A stretch of 64,000 nucleotides of DNA from Roseburia inulinivorans DSM 16841 (lineage in GTDB: Bacteria > Bacillota > Clostridia > Lachnospirales > Lachnospiraceae). Location: contig NZ_ACFY01000096.1 of the NCBI RefSeq assembly GCF_000174195.1, positions 1 to 64,000 of the forward strand, read 5' to 3'. The position numbers and the translations under genes were made by a program. The notes under the pieces are model-generated. The model worked only from the letters and a program-made list of their open reading frames with translations, did no database searches and had not been told where the DNA came from. Below, piece after piece: positions 26,648 through 37,268 of the stretch (its first letter is position 1; every line of letters begins with the position of its first letter).

Positions 26648-28135
26648 TCAAAACTGAAAATATATAAAATTTGTTTCTGAATATCCACTTCCCCAGATTC
26701 CAAAAATCAAAATCCCCAGAATTCCGACAATAATAATAGTCCATCTTATTATAATATTTAAATTTAAAATCACATTTCGAACTTTTACTCCACGATATTT
26801 ACATACATCTGCCAATAACAATAATAAAAGCGAAATAACAAGAACTATAAAATTTGGCTTACTAAGTCCCAGATCATAAAGTGCACCATTAGCCAGAAGT
26901 ACCGGATCATTCATATGGAAAATGCTCTCTATAATATCAAACGCATGCTGTATTGTATCTGCACGAAAAAAAATCCAAGTAAGATCCACTAATATAAAGG
27001 TCACAAACATATAAACTATCATTAATGGCAAGAAATTTTTCTTCAGGTGTAAATTTTCTTTGATTTTATTTCTAAGAGGTGTAAAAATTGCTCCTATTAC
27101 CTGATAAACACCATTCAGACCTCCCCATACAACATATGACCAATTTGCTCCATGCCAAAGACCGCTTACCAGAAACACGATCATAATATTTATATATTTT
27201 CTGATTTTTCCTTTTCTGTTTCCTCCTAATGGAATATAAAGATAATCTTTAAACCAGGAAGAGAGTGAAATATGCCATCTTCTCCAAAATTCTGCAACAG
27301 ACTGAGACAGATATGGACTATTAAAGTTCTCCATCAATTCAAATCCCATAACCTCTGCAGCTCCAATTGCGATTGTGGAATATCCCGCGAAATCACAGTA
27401 TATCTGAAATGCAAACAATACACTGGCTAAAAGTAAATACCTGCCATCATAAATGTCAACATTCGCATATACATTATCTACAAAGATTGCAATTCGGTCT
27501 GCAATCACCAATTTCAAAAAATATCCCCAAATCATTAGTAACAGTCCATCACACATTCTCCCATAATGATATGATTTCGGATTTCGCAGCTGATTCAATA
27601 AATTCTTTGAGCGTTCAATTGGTCCTGCTACAAGTTGTGGAAAAAAAGATACAAATAACGCGTATCGAAAGAAATTCTTTTCCGCCTCAATCTCTCTACG
27701 ATACACGTCCACAGTGTATCCTAAAGCCTGAAATGTATAAAAAGAAATCCCTACTGGAAGTAATACATCTAACGATGTATTTACTGTCGGCAAACTCGTG
27801 TGATCCAATACTGCATTTATACTTTCGATTGTGAAATTAAAATATTTAAAGAAAAATAAAATTGCAAGATTAGCTACAATACATCCTACAACTACCCATT
27901 TTTTTGCCTCTATTTTTTCAGGGCGATTATCATTCAACCACTGAATCACTATACCACTTATGTAAGTAATTGCTGTAGACAATAACAACAATAATGCATA
28001 CTTTGCATTCCACCCCATGTAAAAATAATAACTTGCAGTCAAAAGCCACAGATAACTTACTCTTTTGGGTAATAGGAAATAAACTACGACAACTATTGGG
28101 AAAAATACAAAAAAACTATATGAATTAAAAAGCAT
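26648..28135 (-). CDS. MBOAT family membrane O-acyltransferase (AlgI/DltB-like)
   Basis: 495 residues, about 11 membrane helices. MBOAT signatures are clear: FYMGWNAKYALL near the N-terminus, FPQLVAGPIERS, WRRWHISLSSWFKDYLYIPL and SGLWHGANWSYVVWGG with the invariant histidine. It would carry acyl groups across the membrane for O-acylation of a surface glycan. Homologue of the gene at 34800-36293. Encoded between a sulfatase-fold gene and the SGNH partner. Confidence 0.94.
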   Translation of the reverse strand: MLFNSYSFFVFFPIVVVVYFLLPKRVSYLWLLTASYYFYMGWNAKYALLLLLSTAITYISGIVIQWLNDNRPEKIEAKKWVVVGCIVANLAILFFFKYFNFTIESINAVLDHTSLPTVNTSLDVLLPVGISFYTFQALGYTVDVYRREIEAEKNFFRYALFVSFFPQLVAGPIERSKNLLNQLRNPKSYHYGRMCDGLLLMIWGYFLKLVIADRIAIFVDNVYANVDIYDGRYLLLASVLFAFQIYCDFAGYSTIAIGAAEVMGFELMENFNSPYLSQSVAEFWRRWHISLSSWFKDYLYIPLGGNRKGKIRKYINIMIVFLVSGLWHGANWSYVVWGGLNGVYQVIGAIFTPLRNKIKENLHLKKNFLPLMIVYMFVTFILVDLTWIFFRADTIQHAFDIIESIFHMNDPVLLANGALYDLGLSKPNFIVLVISLLLLLLADVCKYRGVKVRNVILNLNIIIRWTIIIVGILGILIFGIWGSGYSETNFIYFQF

Positions 28136-28159
28136 ACCTTCTCCTACGTTATATATCTT

Positions 28160-29620
28160 TTATTTATATTGATACAAATACTTTTCTGGATTATCTAACA
28201 TCTCATAATTTGTCATAAAAATCTCATTTAAAACTATTCTAAGTGTATTAATCCCACTTTTACCTTCAATATCCATCTCTTTTCCCTGATAATAAACACA
28301 GTTTAATATATTCTGCATATAAGGCGTTTCTATAGTTGCGTCATACTCAGGCGTTCCGTAGCACTCCATCATATGATAAGGATAACGAACTCCATGATCA
28401 GATTGTATAATAATAATAGCATTTCTATCATTTTGTAAAATGCCATCCACTGCATTCTCCATACAGGCATTTACATACTTTAATTGATTTAAATAAAGAC
28501 TCTTGTCTGCCCAATTGGATGTATTTCTATAATCAACTGCTCCCCCTTCCTCATTGATTACAAATGGAGGATGAGGACATGACACATACCCTATTGTTAA
28601 GGTGGGGTTCTCCTTATCAACCATTTTATAGCATGTCTGCATCGTATTTAATATATTTTTTAAATCTGATACATAATATTGTGTATCTGTACTGGTTTCA
28701 ATTTGTTCTGCTTTATAATCTTTTATTAATTGAAAAATACTTTTTTGCAAAATATAGGTTGAAATTGTATCCACTACATCTGATGTTGCAATAACATTGC
28801 ACCCATCTTCATCCAAAAACTGGGTATGATTTATCAAATTAATCGTATATCCATTCGTTTTAAAAATTTGATATAACTTAGGATTTTTCATATATTTTAA
28901 ATTATTTGCTTCCAGTTCGTCTGGAGAAGCAACATACTCCAAATTTAATAAATTCGGTATATTTACTGTCGTAGAACATGACTCATAATTATGACTTGTT
29001 GTTGAAATATTAAACCCATTTTCCTCAATATGTTTTAAAAAGACTCTATTATCATAATTATAATACCGTTCCAGCCCCTCTACCCCAGCATATTCATCAC
29101 ATATAAAAAAATATACATTTGGCTTTTCTTCAGACACATATTCTATATTCTCTGAATTTTCCACTTTTTGATAATTTAGTTTTGAGCATATTGTTGGAAG
29201 CGCCACAAAAAAATTCATTGCAATTAGTACCAGAAAATATATTCCAATCAACATACAAATATTTTGTTCAGATCTGATTTTTTTCTTAACCAGAATCATA
29301 AACATAAATATTATAAAAAATAAAATTACAATTATCTTTTTTCTTCCAATCACATGATCTACTTTGCTTAAAAATACATTAAAATTAGTTAAGATAAAAA
29401 GTATTACATCACTGGCTAACACTGCCTTACCAGTATTCTTCATGAAAATAATACAAATTACAAACACTACTATCGCTAATGCCAAAAATTTTTCGAATGC
29501 AGGTAATGCATCAATAAGTTTTGCCTCATCGGCATTCTGGAAATACATAAATAAACATGGATACAAAATAACAAACGCTATTGTACTTATTGTAAAAAAT
29601 TTTTTTATACTTCTTCTCAT
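28160..29620 (-). CDS. Sulfatase/LTA-synthase-fold membrane protein
   Basis: 486 residues. Four or five N-terminal helices, then an extracellular alkaline-phosphatase-superfamily domain: NVYFFICDEYAG, ESCSTTVNIPNLLNL with a candidate Thr/Ser nucleophile, and SDHGVRYP for the metal site. Relatives transfer phosphoglycerol or phosphoethanolamine to surface polymers or hydrolyse sulfate. It is a sister copy of the next gene (29651-31132). Substrate unknown; the operon with MBOAT and SGNH genes points to surface-polymer decoration. Confidence 0.82.
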   Translation of the reverse strand: MRRSIKKFFTISTIAFVILYPCLFMYFQNADEAKLIDALPAFEKFLALAIVVFVICIIFMKNTGKAVLASDVILFILTNFNVFLSKVDHVIGRKKIIVILFFIIFMFMILVKKKIRSEQNICMLIGIYFLVLIAMNFFVALPTICSKLNYQKVENSENIEYVSEEKPNVYFFICDEYAGVEGLERYYNYDNRVFLKHIEENGFNISTTSHNYESCSTTVNIPNLLNLEYVASPDELEANNLKYMKNPKLYQIFKTNGYTINLINHTQFLDEDGCNVIATSDVVDTISTYILQKSIFQLIKDYKAEQIETSTDTQYYVSDLKNILNTMQTCYKMVDKENPTLTIGYVSCPHPPFVINEEGGAVDYRNTSNWADKSLYLNQLKYVNACMENAVDGILQNDRNAIIIIQSDHGVRYPYHMMECYGTPEYDATIETPYMQNILNCVYYQGKEMDIEGKSGINTLRIVLNEIFMTNYEMLDNPEKYLYQYK

Positions 29621-29650
29621 TTACTTTTACCTGTTTTGTTGCATATATCA

Positions 29651-31132
29651 CTAAAATCCTGTACTTGCCTTAAAACCTTCCGGTGCCGGCAGCATCTCAT
29701 AATCCGTTCCAAAGTAAGTATTCAGTACCGTTCTCCATGTATTAATACTTGTCATACCTTCTATATCGAGCTTTTCACCCTTATAATAGAAACAGTTTAA
29801 AATATTCTGCATATATAAAGTCTCTACTGACGCATCATAGGCTTTGGCACCATAATGATCAACCTGCCAGTGCGGATATCTTGCTCCATGGTCAGACATT
29901 AGTATAATGAATGAATCCGGATCGTTTTTCTGAATATCCTCTACAATTCTTTCCATACATTTTGTAATATATTTGTATTGGTTAAGATATATGCTTTTAT
30001 CTTTCCAATTTGTTTCATCCTCTTTCGCTATCCGATTACCATCTGCGTCAAATGTAAAATATTCATGTGGACATTCTGCATAAGCAAAAGTAAATGTTGG
30101 TTTACTATCACTCGTATAATCTGTAATATTTTCCATAATAGTCAACACATCACTCAGATTCGTATAATAATCATTGGAGTTTCCGCTTAATTTTTGTTTT
30201 CCCCAACTCACAAAAGAATCAACTTCACTCCAGATACCATTGTCAAGAACATAAGTAGATAAATTTTCTTTCTTCTGTTTATAATTTAAAACATTACAAT
30301 TGGTATCTGAAAATGTATTCAAATGATTGACCATATTAATCTGATATCCATTATTGGCAAAGAGCTGATATAGATACGCATTCTCCGATCGCGCCATATT
30401 ATCAATAGAGTAAATATCATCACTTGCTACATATGAGAGATTCAGAATATTGGGTACAATTGTAGATGTCCAAATAGACTCTGTGTTATGACTTCCATAT
30501 GAAATATTAAATCCCCTCTGTGTAAGAAAATCTGAAAATTCCTGATTATCGTAATCATAATAGTGTTCAATATTCTCAAAACCCGCATATTCATCAAATA
30601 AAAAGAAATATACATTCGGCTTGTCTCCGGTAAATCTTTTTTCGGCAATATCATTTTCTTCCTGTGAGACAGCTGTCTTATTATTATTGGTTAATATCTG
30701 TGGAATTGAACTTATCAGGTTGAAAACTATGAGAACGAAAAACACAATTCCGAGAATTGTACAAATATTTTCCGGCTCATTTATTTTTCTTTTTATAACA
30801 GAGAATACTATCGTTAATATAACTGCAACAATCACAAAAAAATATGCTTTTCTCATACCCGGGATTATTTTTTTGATTGCTCCAAGAATCGTATTAAAAT
30901 TCATAAAAAGAAGTAATGCTATCTCACTTGTTAAAAAAGCCTTTCTTATGTTTCTAAATAGTACACTAAATGCAACTAATAAAACTACTGCTAAAATCAA
31001 ATTTTTCCCGATCGATGGTAAAATTTCTATAAAATGTCCCTCCGACATGTTATGAAAATACATAAACATGCTCGGATATAAAATAATTGCGATCATCGAA
31101 ATAAAGCATTTGACATTGTTTTTAATTTTCAT
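29651..31132 (-). CDS. Sulfatase/LTA-synthase-fold membrane protein (tandem paralogue)
   Basis: 493 residues, similar throughout to the gene at 28160-29620: N-terminal helices, NVYFFLFDEYAG, ESIWTSTIVPNILNL, AECPHEYFTF and MSDHGARYP. The two are adjacent in the same direction, so this looks like a tandem duplication. The catalytic metal and nucleophile residues seem to be kept in both copies, which suggests both are active on different acceptors. It lies 30 bp from its sister. Confidence 0.82.
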   Translation of the reverse strand: MKIKNNVKCFISMIAIILYPSMFMYFHNMSEGHFIEILPSIGKNLILAVVLLVAFSVLFRNIRKAFLTSEIALLLFMNFNTILGAIKKIIPGMRKAYFFVIVAVILTIVFSVIKRKINEPENICTILGIVFFVLIVFNLISSIPQILTNNNKTAVSQEENDIAEKRFTGDKPNVYFFLFDEYAGFENIEHYYDYDNQEFSDFLTQRGFNISYGSHNTESIWTSTIVPNILNLSYVASDDIYSIDNMARSENAYLYQLFANNGYQINMVNHLNTFSDTNCNVLNYKQKKENLSTYVLDNGIWSEVDSFVSWGKQKLSGNSNDYYTNLSDVLTIMENITDYTSDSKPTFTFAYAECPHEYFTFDADGNRIAKEDETNWKDKSIYLNQYKYITKCMERIVEDIQKNDPDSFIILMSDHGARYPHWQVDHYGAKAYDASVETLYMQNILNCFYYKGEKLDIEGMTSINTWRTVLNTYFGTDYEMLPAPEGFKASTGF

Positions 31133-31167
31133 CTCTTTATCCTCTGTTTTATCAAAAGTTTGCCATC

Positions 31168-32877
31168 CTAATAATAAGAATCTACCATTGGGAAAATTTC
31201 ATGTAATTCATTATCATATTGATACTGGATTGCACCAAGATTTCCATCATATTCATATTTATAATAAATATTTGCTCCTCCCTGCATTCCATCGTATCTT
31301 TTCACATCCGGATATTCCGTATCATATGTTCTATCATAGAAAACACGATGTCGCACCTCATCCTGCTTAAACTCATGAAAACTCTGTCCAAAAACAGAAT
31401 AATCTTCTCCTAATAACTCTACAATCGTTGGCATAAGTTCCTCATATGTAATAGGCGCATTATTTTCCTGCATTACATCATGCGTCTCATGAGGCTCTTT
31501 CATAAAGAAAATAGGTTGGGCATTTCTACCTGTTCCATGATCCGTCATAATAATAATTGTAGAATCATCATAGGAGCCTGATTCCTTAATCTGGTTAATA
31601 TACTCTGCCGCTAACAAAAAAATACCTTTTATAGTATCATCTCTATCTGGATCCTGTGCATATTGACAATTTGCATCATTAATAAATTCATGTCCACCAT
31701 TTAAGTGATTCACAACAAAATAATTGCTGGAATCATCAATCGTCAGACCTTTTTCCATCATTGTATTGTAAAAATTCGGATTTGAATACTGCATCGTATT
31801 ATTCGGATACGATACAATACTTGCATATTGTTCATTCTGTACATCAAATTTTGGTTTAAAATATTCTGGCATATATCGGTATAATGACATTTTCAGCATA
31901 GTTTTATACAAAAGTGGCTTATCAATTTCTCTTGCATCATCTTTTTCTATAATATTGTCTACTTTTCCTTCCGCAATTTCAAGACTATTACCTCCCGTCA
32001 TAACTTCTGACAAATACGAAAACACATTCATCTTATAATTATGACTATGTAAAATATTAAAATATGCATTCGTTTTCTCATTGTCCCAACTTTGTTTAAA
32101 ATAATCATTTACAGATAAACTTAGATCCAATGGATTTCCTGTCAAGATATGAATAAAGGATGGATATGTTCCATAATAATTACAATCTGCATTGTTATAG
32201 TATGTGAAATCTTCTAACCCTTTTGTAATATCCGGATAAGTTGCTCTTGCTTCCTCAAACCATTCATTTGGCAAATTATCAAAAAGAAGTACAATAATAT
32301 TCTCATTGGAAGAGATTGTAAACTGCTGCTCCATGTTTAAACAAAGTTCATTTTCAGCATAATGAAAAGCTCCATCATCTGTTGTCAGAAATAAGGAGCC
32401 GTATGCAACCAGCTGGACTAATAAAAGCACTGTTGTTGTAAGCTGTATTACCTTACTCCATTTCTTTTTGCAAACAAATGTGATGACAAATGTAATTGCA
32501 ATTGCAGCTCCCCAAAAAACAGCATTCTTTATTACTCTGTCGGCATCTGGAATATACCCCTCTGCTGTCACACCAATCTGGTCAATCCCTTTATTTAAAA
32601 ACATAACCTGAATATATCCGGCAATGGATAATCCCCAGACAACTGCTAATATAATCTTCCGAATTATTTCTGGGAAAAATACCAAAACGAATGCAATTAT
32701 GATGGAAATGGTAAATCCAACCACAAAAAATAACCAACCGAATTCCCCATATACAACTCCCAACTCTGTATAATTACCAAAAAAGACTTCGGACGGACCA
32801 AAAATTCCAATCATAAAGATAAATAGAAAGACAGATTCCCAACATAAAAAAATTTTTCAAATATTCTTTTTTTTCAT
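31168..32877 (-). pseudogene. Sulfatase/LTA-synthase-fold membrane protein with N-terminal double frameshift
   Basis: From 32814 down, an intact 548-residue frame: GIFGPSEVFFGNY, then SSNENIIVLLFDN, NCDYYGTYPS-like nucleophile site and MTDHGTGR. Its relatives at 33039 and 37269 have about 25 more N-terminal residues forming the first helix. The matching DNA exists here: a promoter, an AGGTG site and ATG at 32877, then an A8 run (expected A9) and a T7 run (expected T6). Correcting both gives a good match to the paralogue. Either translation starts late without a full first helix, or the sequence has two base-calling errors. Confidence 0.75.
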
Positions 32878-32911
32878 TTTTGCACCTCATATAAAGTTAA
32901 TAACTCATATC

Positions 32912-32940
32912 ATTTTACATGATAACCCTGTGTATTTCAA
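32912..32940 (-). promoter_or_regulatory. SigA-type promoter of the left (minus-strand) decoration module
   Basis: Minus strand: TTGAAA (32935-32940), 17-bp spacer, TAAAAT (32912-32917). Start site should fall near 32905, giving a short leader before the ATG at 32877. Confidence 0.65.
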
Positions 32941-32978
32941 GAATTTTCAACTGAATACTATCCCTTCCCTGTGTTCTA

Positions 32979-32987
32979 TGCTATAAT
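32979..32987 (+). promoter_or_regulatory. Extended -10 promoter of the right (plus-strand) decoration module
   Basis: TGC-TATAAT: a perfect -10 (32982-32987) with the extended TG motif and no clear -35 box. It is back-to-back with the promoter at 32912-32940, so both modules fire from a 75-bp region. Confidence 0.55.
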
Positions 32988-33038
32988 TGCATTCGTAATT
33001 TTTCAATCGAAATACATTTAATAAGAAAGAGGAAATTT

Positions 33039-34778
33039 ATGTTAAAAAAAGCTGTTACACCTGGTTCTTTTCTTAAAAACTATTTATTTACACTTTTGAT
33101 CGTATTTCTGCCATTGTTCATGTTTGGCGTTTTCGGACCGTCTGAGATTTTTTTCGGCAACTACAGTGAATTTGGTTTTATCTATAGGGAATTTGGATGG
33201 AAATTTCTGGGAATTTCTGTAGTCCTTGCGCTTTTTATCGCCCTAATCTTACAGATTGTTCCAAAATTTCCGCGAACACTGATTCTCTCCGTTTTATGGG
33301 GTTTTACCATTGCCGGGTATATTCAGACCATGTTTCTGAATAAAAATCTCGACCAGATTGGGGTATCTGCTGAAGGATATACAGCCAATGCTACACGGGT
33401 CATCCTGAATGCTTTATTCTGGCTTGTTATCCTGGCTGCATCTGTGCTTATCTGTGTTTTCAAAAAAGACCTTTGTACCCGACTGCTGACCGTAACCAGT
33501 AGTATTCTCCTTGGTATCCAGATTGTAGGATTTGTGTCTTTATTTCTTACAGCAGATGCTTCTGCAATGGCTTACAATGACACCGATGGAGAACTCTCCC
33601 TAAGCGGTGCCGGACAATATACACTCTCCTCTAATGAAAATATTATCCTGTTTGTTCTGGATAATTTTTCCAACACCTTCTGGGATGAAGCGCTCGCTTC
33701 CTACCCAGACATGACAGATTCTCTTTCTGATTTTACATACTATAATAATGCTGACTGTGCCTACTGGGGAACTTATCCATCACTTGCACATATGCTTACC
33801 GGTAATCCTCTGGATACCGGTCTTTCTGTAAACGACTGGTTAAACCAATGCTGGAATAACGATTCCACAAACACATACTATAAACTTCTCGAAAAACACA
33901 ATTACAAAGTAAATCTGTACACTCCTGTGACCAGTCTTCTTACCGGGACCGATACTCTGGAATTACTTCAGGGGAAAATAGATAATGTAGGAACTGAATC
34001 TTCTTCAAGAGAGATTGACTATGAAAAACTCAATAAAACGATGCTGCAAATGTCCTGCTATCGTTTTTTACCTGAATATTTCAAACCTCAATTTGATGTA
34101 AATAATTCTCAATATACAAGCATTGTATCTTACCCAGACAATGAAATGATGTATTCCAACTATAGTTTTTATGAAAAACTGCAAGATACCGGATTAAGCC
34201 TTGATTCAGCATCCAACTATTTTACGATCCAGCATCTGAATGGCACGCATGAATTCGTCAACGACGAAAACTGCGCTTATGATCCTGATAATGCAACCTG
34301 CGCAACAACTGTAAAAGGTATTTTTACAATGCTTGATGCCTACTTACAGCAGCTTAAAGACCTTGGTATTTATGATAACTCAACGATTATCATTACCGCC
34401 GATCATGGTTCCGAAGCACGTTCACAGATGATTTTCTTTATGAAAGGAAAAAATGAAACGCACGACTCTATGCAGACAACGAATGCTCCAATCAGCCTGA
34501 ATGATCTTGTTCCTACCATTGTGGAAGCTATAGGTGAAGATTATACTCCATACGGTCAGAGTGTCCACGATTTTTCTGCTGACGAGTCCAGGGAACGCAG
34601 CGTTTACATCCGCGTAAGAGACGATGCATATCCTGCCGTCAAACGCTTCGATGGCGTGACCGAAGGCGGCATGAATGCTTATCATGTATATACTTATTAT
34701 GGCACACTGAAAGACCTTGTCTTTCTTTATGACAATGGATATTATACACCTGTACAGGTAATTGATTCCTATTTCTAA
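33039..34778 (+). CDS. Sulfatase/LTA-synthase-fold membrane protein
   Basis: 579 residues. Five N-terminal helices beginning with LKNYLFTLLIVFLPLFMFG, then GPSEIFFGNYSEFGF and, after the last helix, an extracellular alkaline-phosphatase-superfamily domain: NENIILFVLDNFS, WGTYPSLAHMLTGN with a candidate Thr nucleophile, HLNGTHEF and TADHGSEAR. Start is ATG after AAAGAGGAAATTT. It is the plus-strand mirror of the gene at 31168-32877 and leads the right-hand module. Confidence 0.85.
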   Translation: MLKKAVTPGSFLKNYLFTLLIVFLPLFMFGVFGPSEIFFGNYSEFGFIYREFGWKFLGISVVLALFIALILQIVPKFPRTLILSVLWGFTIAGYIQTMFLNKNLDQIGVSAEGYTANATRVILNALFWLVILAASVLICVFKKDLCTRLLTVTSSILLGIQIVGFVSLFLTADASAMAYNDTDGELSLSGAGQYTLSSNENIILFVLDNFSNTFWDEALASYPDMTDSLSDFTYYNNADCAYWGTYPSLAHMLTGNPLDTGLSVNDWLNQCWNNDSTNTYYKLLEKHNYKVNLYTPVTSLLTGTDTLELLQGKIDNVGTESSSREIDYEKLNKTMLQMSCYRFLPEYFKPQFDVNNSQYTSIVSYPDNEMMYSNYSFYEKLQDTGLSLDSASNYFTIQHLNGTHEFVNDENCAYDPDNATCATTVKGIFTMLDAYLQQLKDLGIYDNSTIIITADHGSEARSQMIFFMKGKNETHDSMQTTNAPISLNDLVPTIVEAIGEDYTPYGQSVHDFSADESRERSVYIRVRDDAYPAVKRFDGVTEGGMNAYHVYTYYGTLKDLVFLYDNGYYTPVQVIDSYF

Positions 34779-34799
34779 TGATTACTTAAGGAGATTTTT

Positions 34800-36293
34800 A
34801 TGTCATTTAACTCATCTGACTTTTTAATTTTTTTCCCGATTGTGGTATTGATATACTTTCTGATTCCACAAAAGCTAAAAAACTACTGGCTTCTGATTGC
34901 CAGCTACTATTTCTATATGTGTTGGAATGCCAAATATGCTCTGATCATTCTTTTTTCTACCATAGTGACATACCTTAGCGGTCTTGCACTGGATACGCTC
35001 CAGCAAAGATCTGCTGATCCGCTTATCATGCGGAAGAAAAAAATAGTTGTAGCTATTAGTGTTTTATTAAACCTGTCCCTGCTTTTTTATTTTAAATATA
35101 TTAATTTTGCAATCGGAATTTTAGGGGATGCACTGTCCGTCTTCCATATACAGCTCAATCTTCCATCTGTCGATATTCTTCTTCCTGTCGGCATCTCTTT
35201 CTATACCTTTCAGGCACTGGGATATACGATCGATGTATACCGTGGAGATACCTGTGCTGAAAAGAATTTTTTTCAGTATGCACTTTTTGTATCATTCTTT
35301 CCGCAGCTGGTCGCCGGTCCGATTGAGCGTTCCAGTCACCTGCTGCAACAGCTTGCCACACCACATAAGTTTAATTCCGAGGAAGCCAAAAGCGGTCTTT
35401 TACTGATGCTCTGGGGATTTTTCTTAAAAATTGTACTGGCTGACCGTATTGCAATCTTCGTTGACTGGGTTTACGGTGATTATCACACCTTTGGTGGATG
35501 GTATCTGATCGTAGCCACTGCACTTTTTGCCATTCAGATCTACTGTGATTTTGCCGGATACTCTATTATCGCTATGGGGGCTGCCCAGATTCTCGGTATC
35601 CGGTTAATGGAAAACTTCCAGTCTCCTTATCTGGCAGTTTCTGTTGCTGACTTCTGGAGAAGATGGCATATTTCCCTGACTTCCTGGTTCAGGGACTACC
35701 TCTATATTCCGCTCGGTGGAAGCAGATGCAGTAAATGGCGTAAATATAGGAACAAAATGATTGTTTTCCTCGTAAGCGGTCTCTGGCATGGTGCAAAAAT
35801 CTCTTTTGTCGTGTGGGGTGGTCTGAACGGACTTTACCAGATCATCGGTGAGATTCTGCAGCCTTTGCGTGATAAACTTGTGAAACTTTTTCACTTAAAC
35901 CGAAATTCCATCGGACATAAAGCCGTTCATATTATAGTGACTTTTGTCCTGATTGATTTCACCTGGATATTTTTCCGCGCCAACAGTTTTTCAGAAGCAC
36001 TCACGATTCTCTCACAGATTATCCATATACATAATCCATGGATTCTCTTTGATGGATCACTTTATAACTGTGGACTGAATTCCAAAAACTTCTGCTTTAT
36101 GCTTTTATGTATTTTGTTACTTTTTGTAACGGATTATTTAAAGCAGAAGAAAATATGTATCCGTGAAATTATCGCCAGACAGGATGCCTGGTGTCAGGTT
36201 CTGATCATAGCATTTTCCGTTGTTTTCCTTCTGATATTCGGAATTTACGGAACTTCCTATGATGCATCCAAATTTATTTATTTTCAATTTTAG
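34800..36293 (+). CDS. MBOAT family membrane O-acyltransferase
   Basis: 497 residues, close to the MBOAT at 26648-28135. FYMCWNAKYALI, FPQLVAGPIERS, WRRWHISLTSWFRDYLYIPL and SGLWHGAKISFVVWGG with the invariant His are all present. Preceded by AGGAG and 21 bp after the sulfatase-fold gene. Together with the next SGNH gene it forms a second acylation pair. The two MBOATs probably serve different sites or acyl groups. Confidence 0.94.
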   Translation: MSFNSSDFLIFFPIVVLIYFLIPQKLKNYWLLIASYYFYMCWNAKYALIILFSTIVTYLSGLALDTLQQRSADPLIMRKKKIVVAISVLLNLSLLFYFKYINFAIGILGDALSVFHIQLNLPSVDILLPVGISFYTFQALGYTIDVYRGDTCAEKNFFQYALFVSFFPQLVAGPIERSSHLLQQLATPHKFNSEEAKSGLLLMLWGFFLKIVLADRIAIFVDWVYGDYHTFGGWYLIVATALFAIQIYCDFAGYSIIAMGAAQILGIRLMENFQSPYLAVSVADFWRRWHISLTSWFRDYLYIPLGGSRCSKWRKYRNKMIVFLVSGLWHGAKISFVVWGGLNGLYQIIGEILQPLRDKLVKLFHLNRNSIGHKAVHIIVTFVLIDFTWIFFRANSFSEALTILSQIIHIHNPWILFDGSLYNCGLNSKNFCFMLLCILLLFVTDYLKQKKICIREIIARQDAWCQVLIIAFSVVFLLIFGIYGTSYDASKFIYFQF

Positions 36294-36304
36294 AGGTAAA
36301 AATA

Positions 36305-37237
36305 ATGAAAAAAATAGTATGCTGCATCAGTTGTGCTGCCATCATTGGTATCTCCGTATTCTATGCCGGACGCCTTTTACAACCTAATTTTACAGTGGAT
36401 GCTTTCCATGCAATAGAATCTTTTCATTCCATGCCTGAAAATTCATTTGATGTCATCGCCTGTGGTTCCAGCCATGTATATAAAGGATTAAATGTAAATG
36501 AAATGACAGAAAGATATGGATTCAGTGCTTATAATTATGGCTGTAACTGGCAATTTCTTAATACCACCACTTTGTTCTTTGAGGACGCCCTAAGAACACA
36601 ATCTCCTAAAGTGATATTAATTGAAACCTTTAACGTAGACAAAGTTCATGAAGACACGGATCTCAATGGTGAAATTTATTACACAAAAGGCATTTCCGAT
36701 TTTAAAGGAAAAAGAGAATATTTAGCCCAATGCTTTGGTAAGAATAAGGATCGTTACTTATCTTACTATATCCCATTACTTGCCTTTCACGAAAACTGGA
36801 CAAACGTTAATTATTACAGTTTTGATTCCGGAACTTCCGTCGAAGAGTATCAGGCATCGCATGGATTTTCAGGCAGCGACCATATTGTTCCAACAGTGAT
36901 CTCCGATCCCGCAACGTTCGAGCAGAAAGAGCTGCCTGATAGTTCTGTCAGATTATTAGATAAAATTGTAAACATCTGCAATGAAAATAATATTCGTCTT
37001 ATCTTTTATACTGTTCCTTATGAGGGGGAATATAATTATTCAGATGCCATGGCCGAATATGCTGCTGCCAACAACTGCACTTACCTTAACCTGTTTGAAC
37101 ACATGGATGATGTCGGGCTCAACGGTGATACAGATTTTATGGATATCGAACACCTGAATATAAGCGGAGCAACCAAAGTTGCCGACTATCTTGGAGAATA
37201 TATTGTTTCTCATAATCTGCTCTCTGAAACAAACTAA
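36305..37237 (+). CDS. SGNH/DltD-AlgX-like protein, partner of the second MBOAT
   Basis: 310 residues, N-terminal helix (IVCCISCAAIIGISVFYAG), then an extracellular SGNH-like domain with ACGSSHVYKG (candidate Ser), NYGCNWQ and MDIEHLNISGATK with the Asp/His pair. Matches the gene at 25639-26571 in plan, though not closely in sequence. It lies 11 bp after the MBOAT stop, and its own stop overlaps the long 5' end of the next frame. Confidence 0.8.
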   Translation: MKKIVCCISCAAIIGISVFYAGRLLQPNFTVDAFHAIESFHSMPENSFDVIACGSSHVYKGLNVNEMTERYGFSAYNYGCNWQFLNTTTLFFEDALRTQSPKVILIETFNVDKVHEDTDLNGEIYYTKGISDFKGKREYLAQCFGKNKDRYLSYYIPLLAFHENWTNVNYYSFDSGTSVEEYQASHGFSGSDHIVPTVISDPATFEQKELPDSSVRLLDKIVNICNENNIRLIFYTVPYEGEYNYSDAMAEYAAANNCTYLNLFEHMDDVGLNGDTDFMDIEHLNISGATKVADYLGEYIVSHNLLSETN

Positions 37238-37268
37238 AAGTGATATGCTGCACGAAAGGAGTTTTCTA

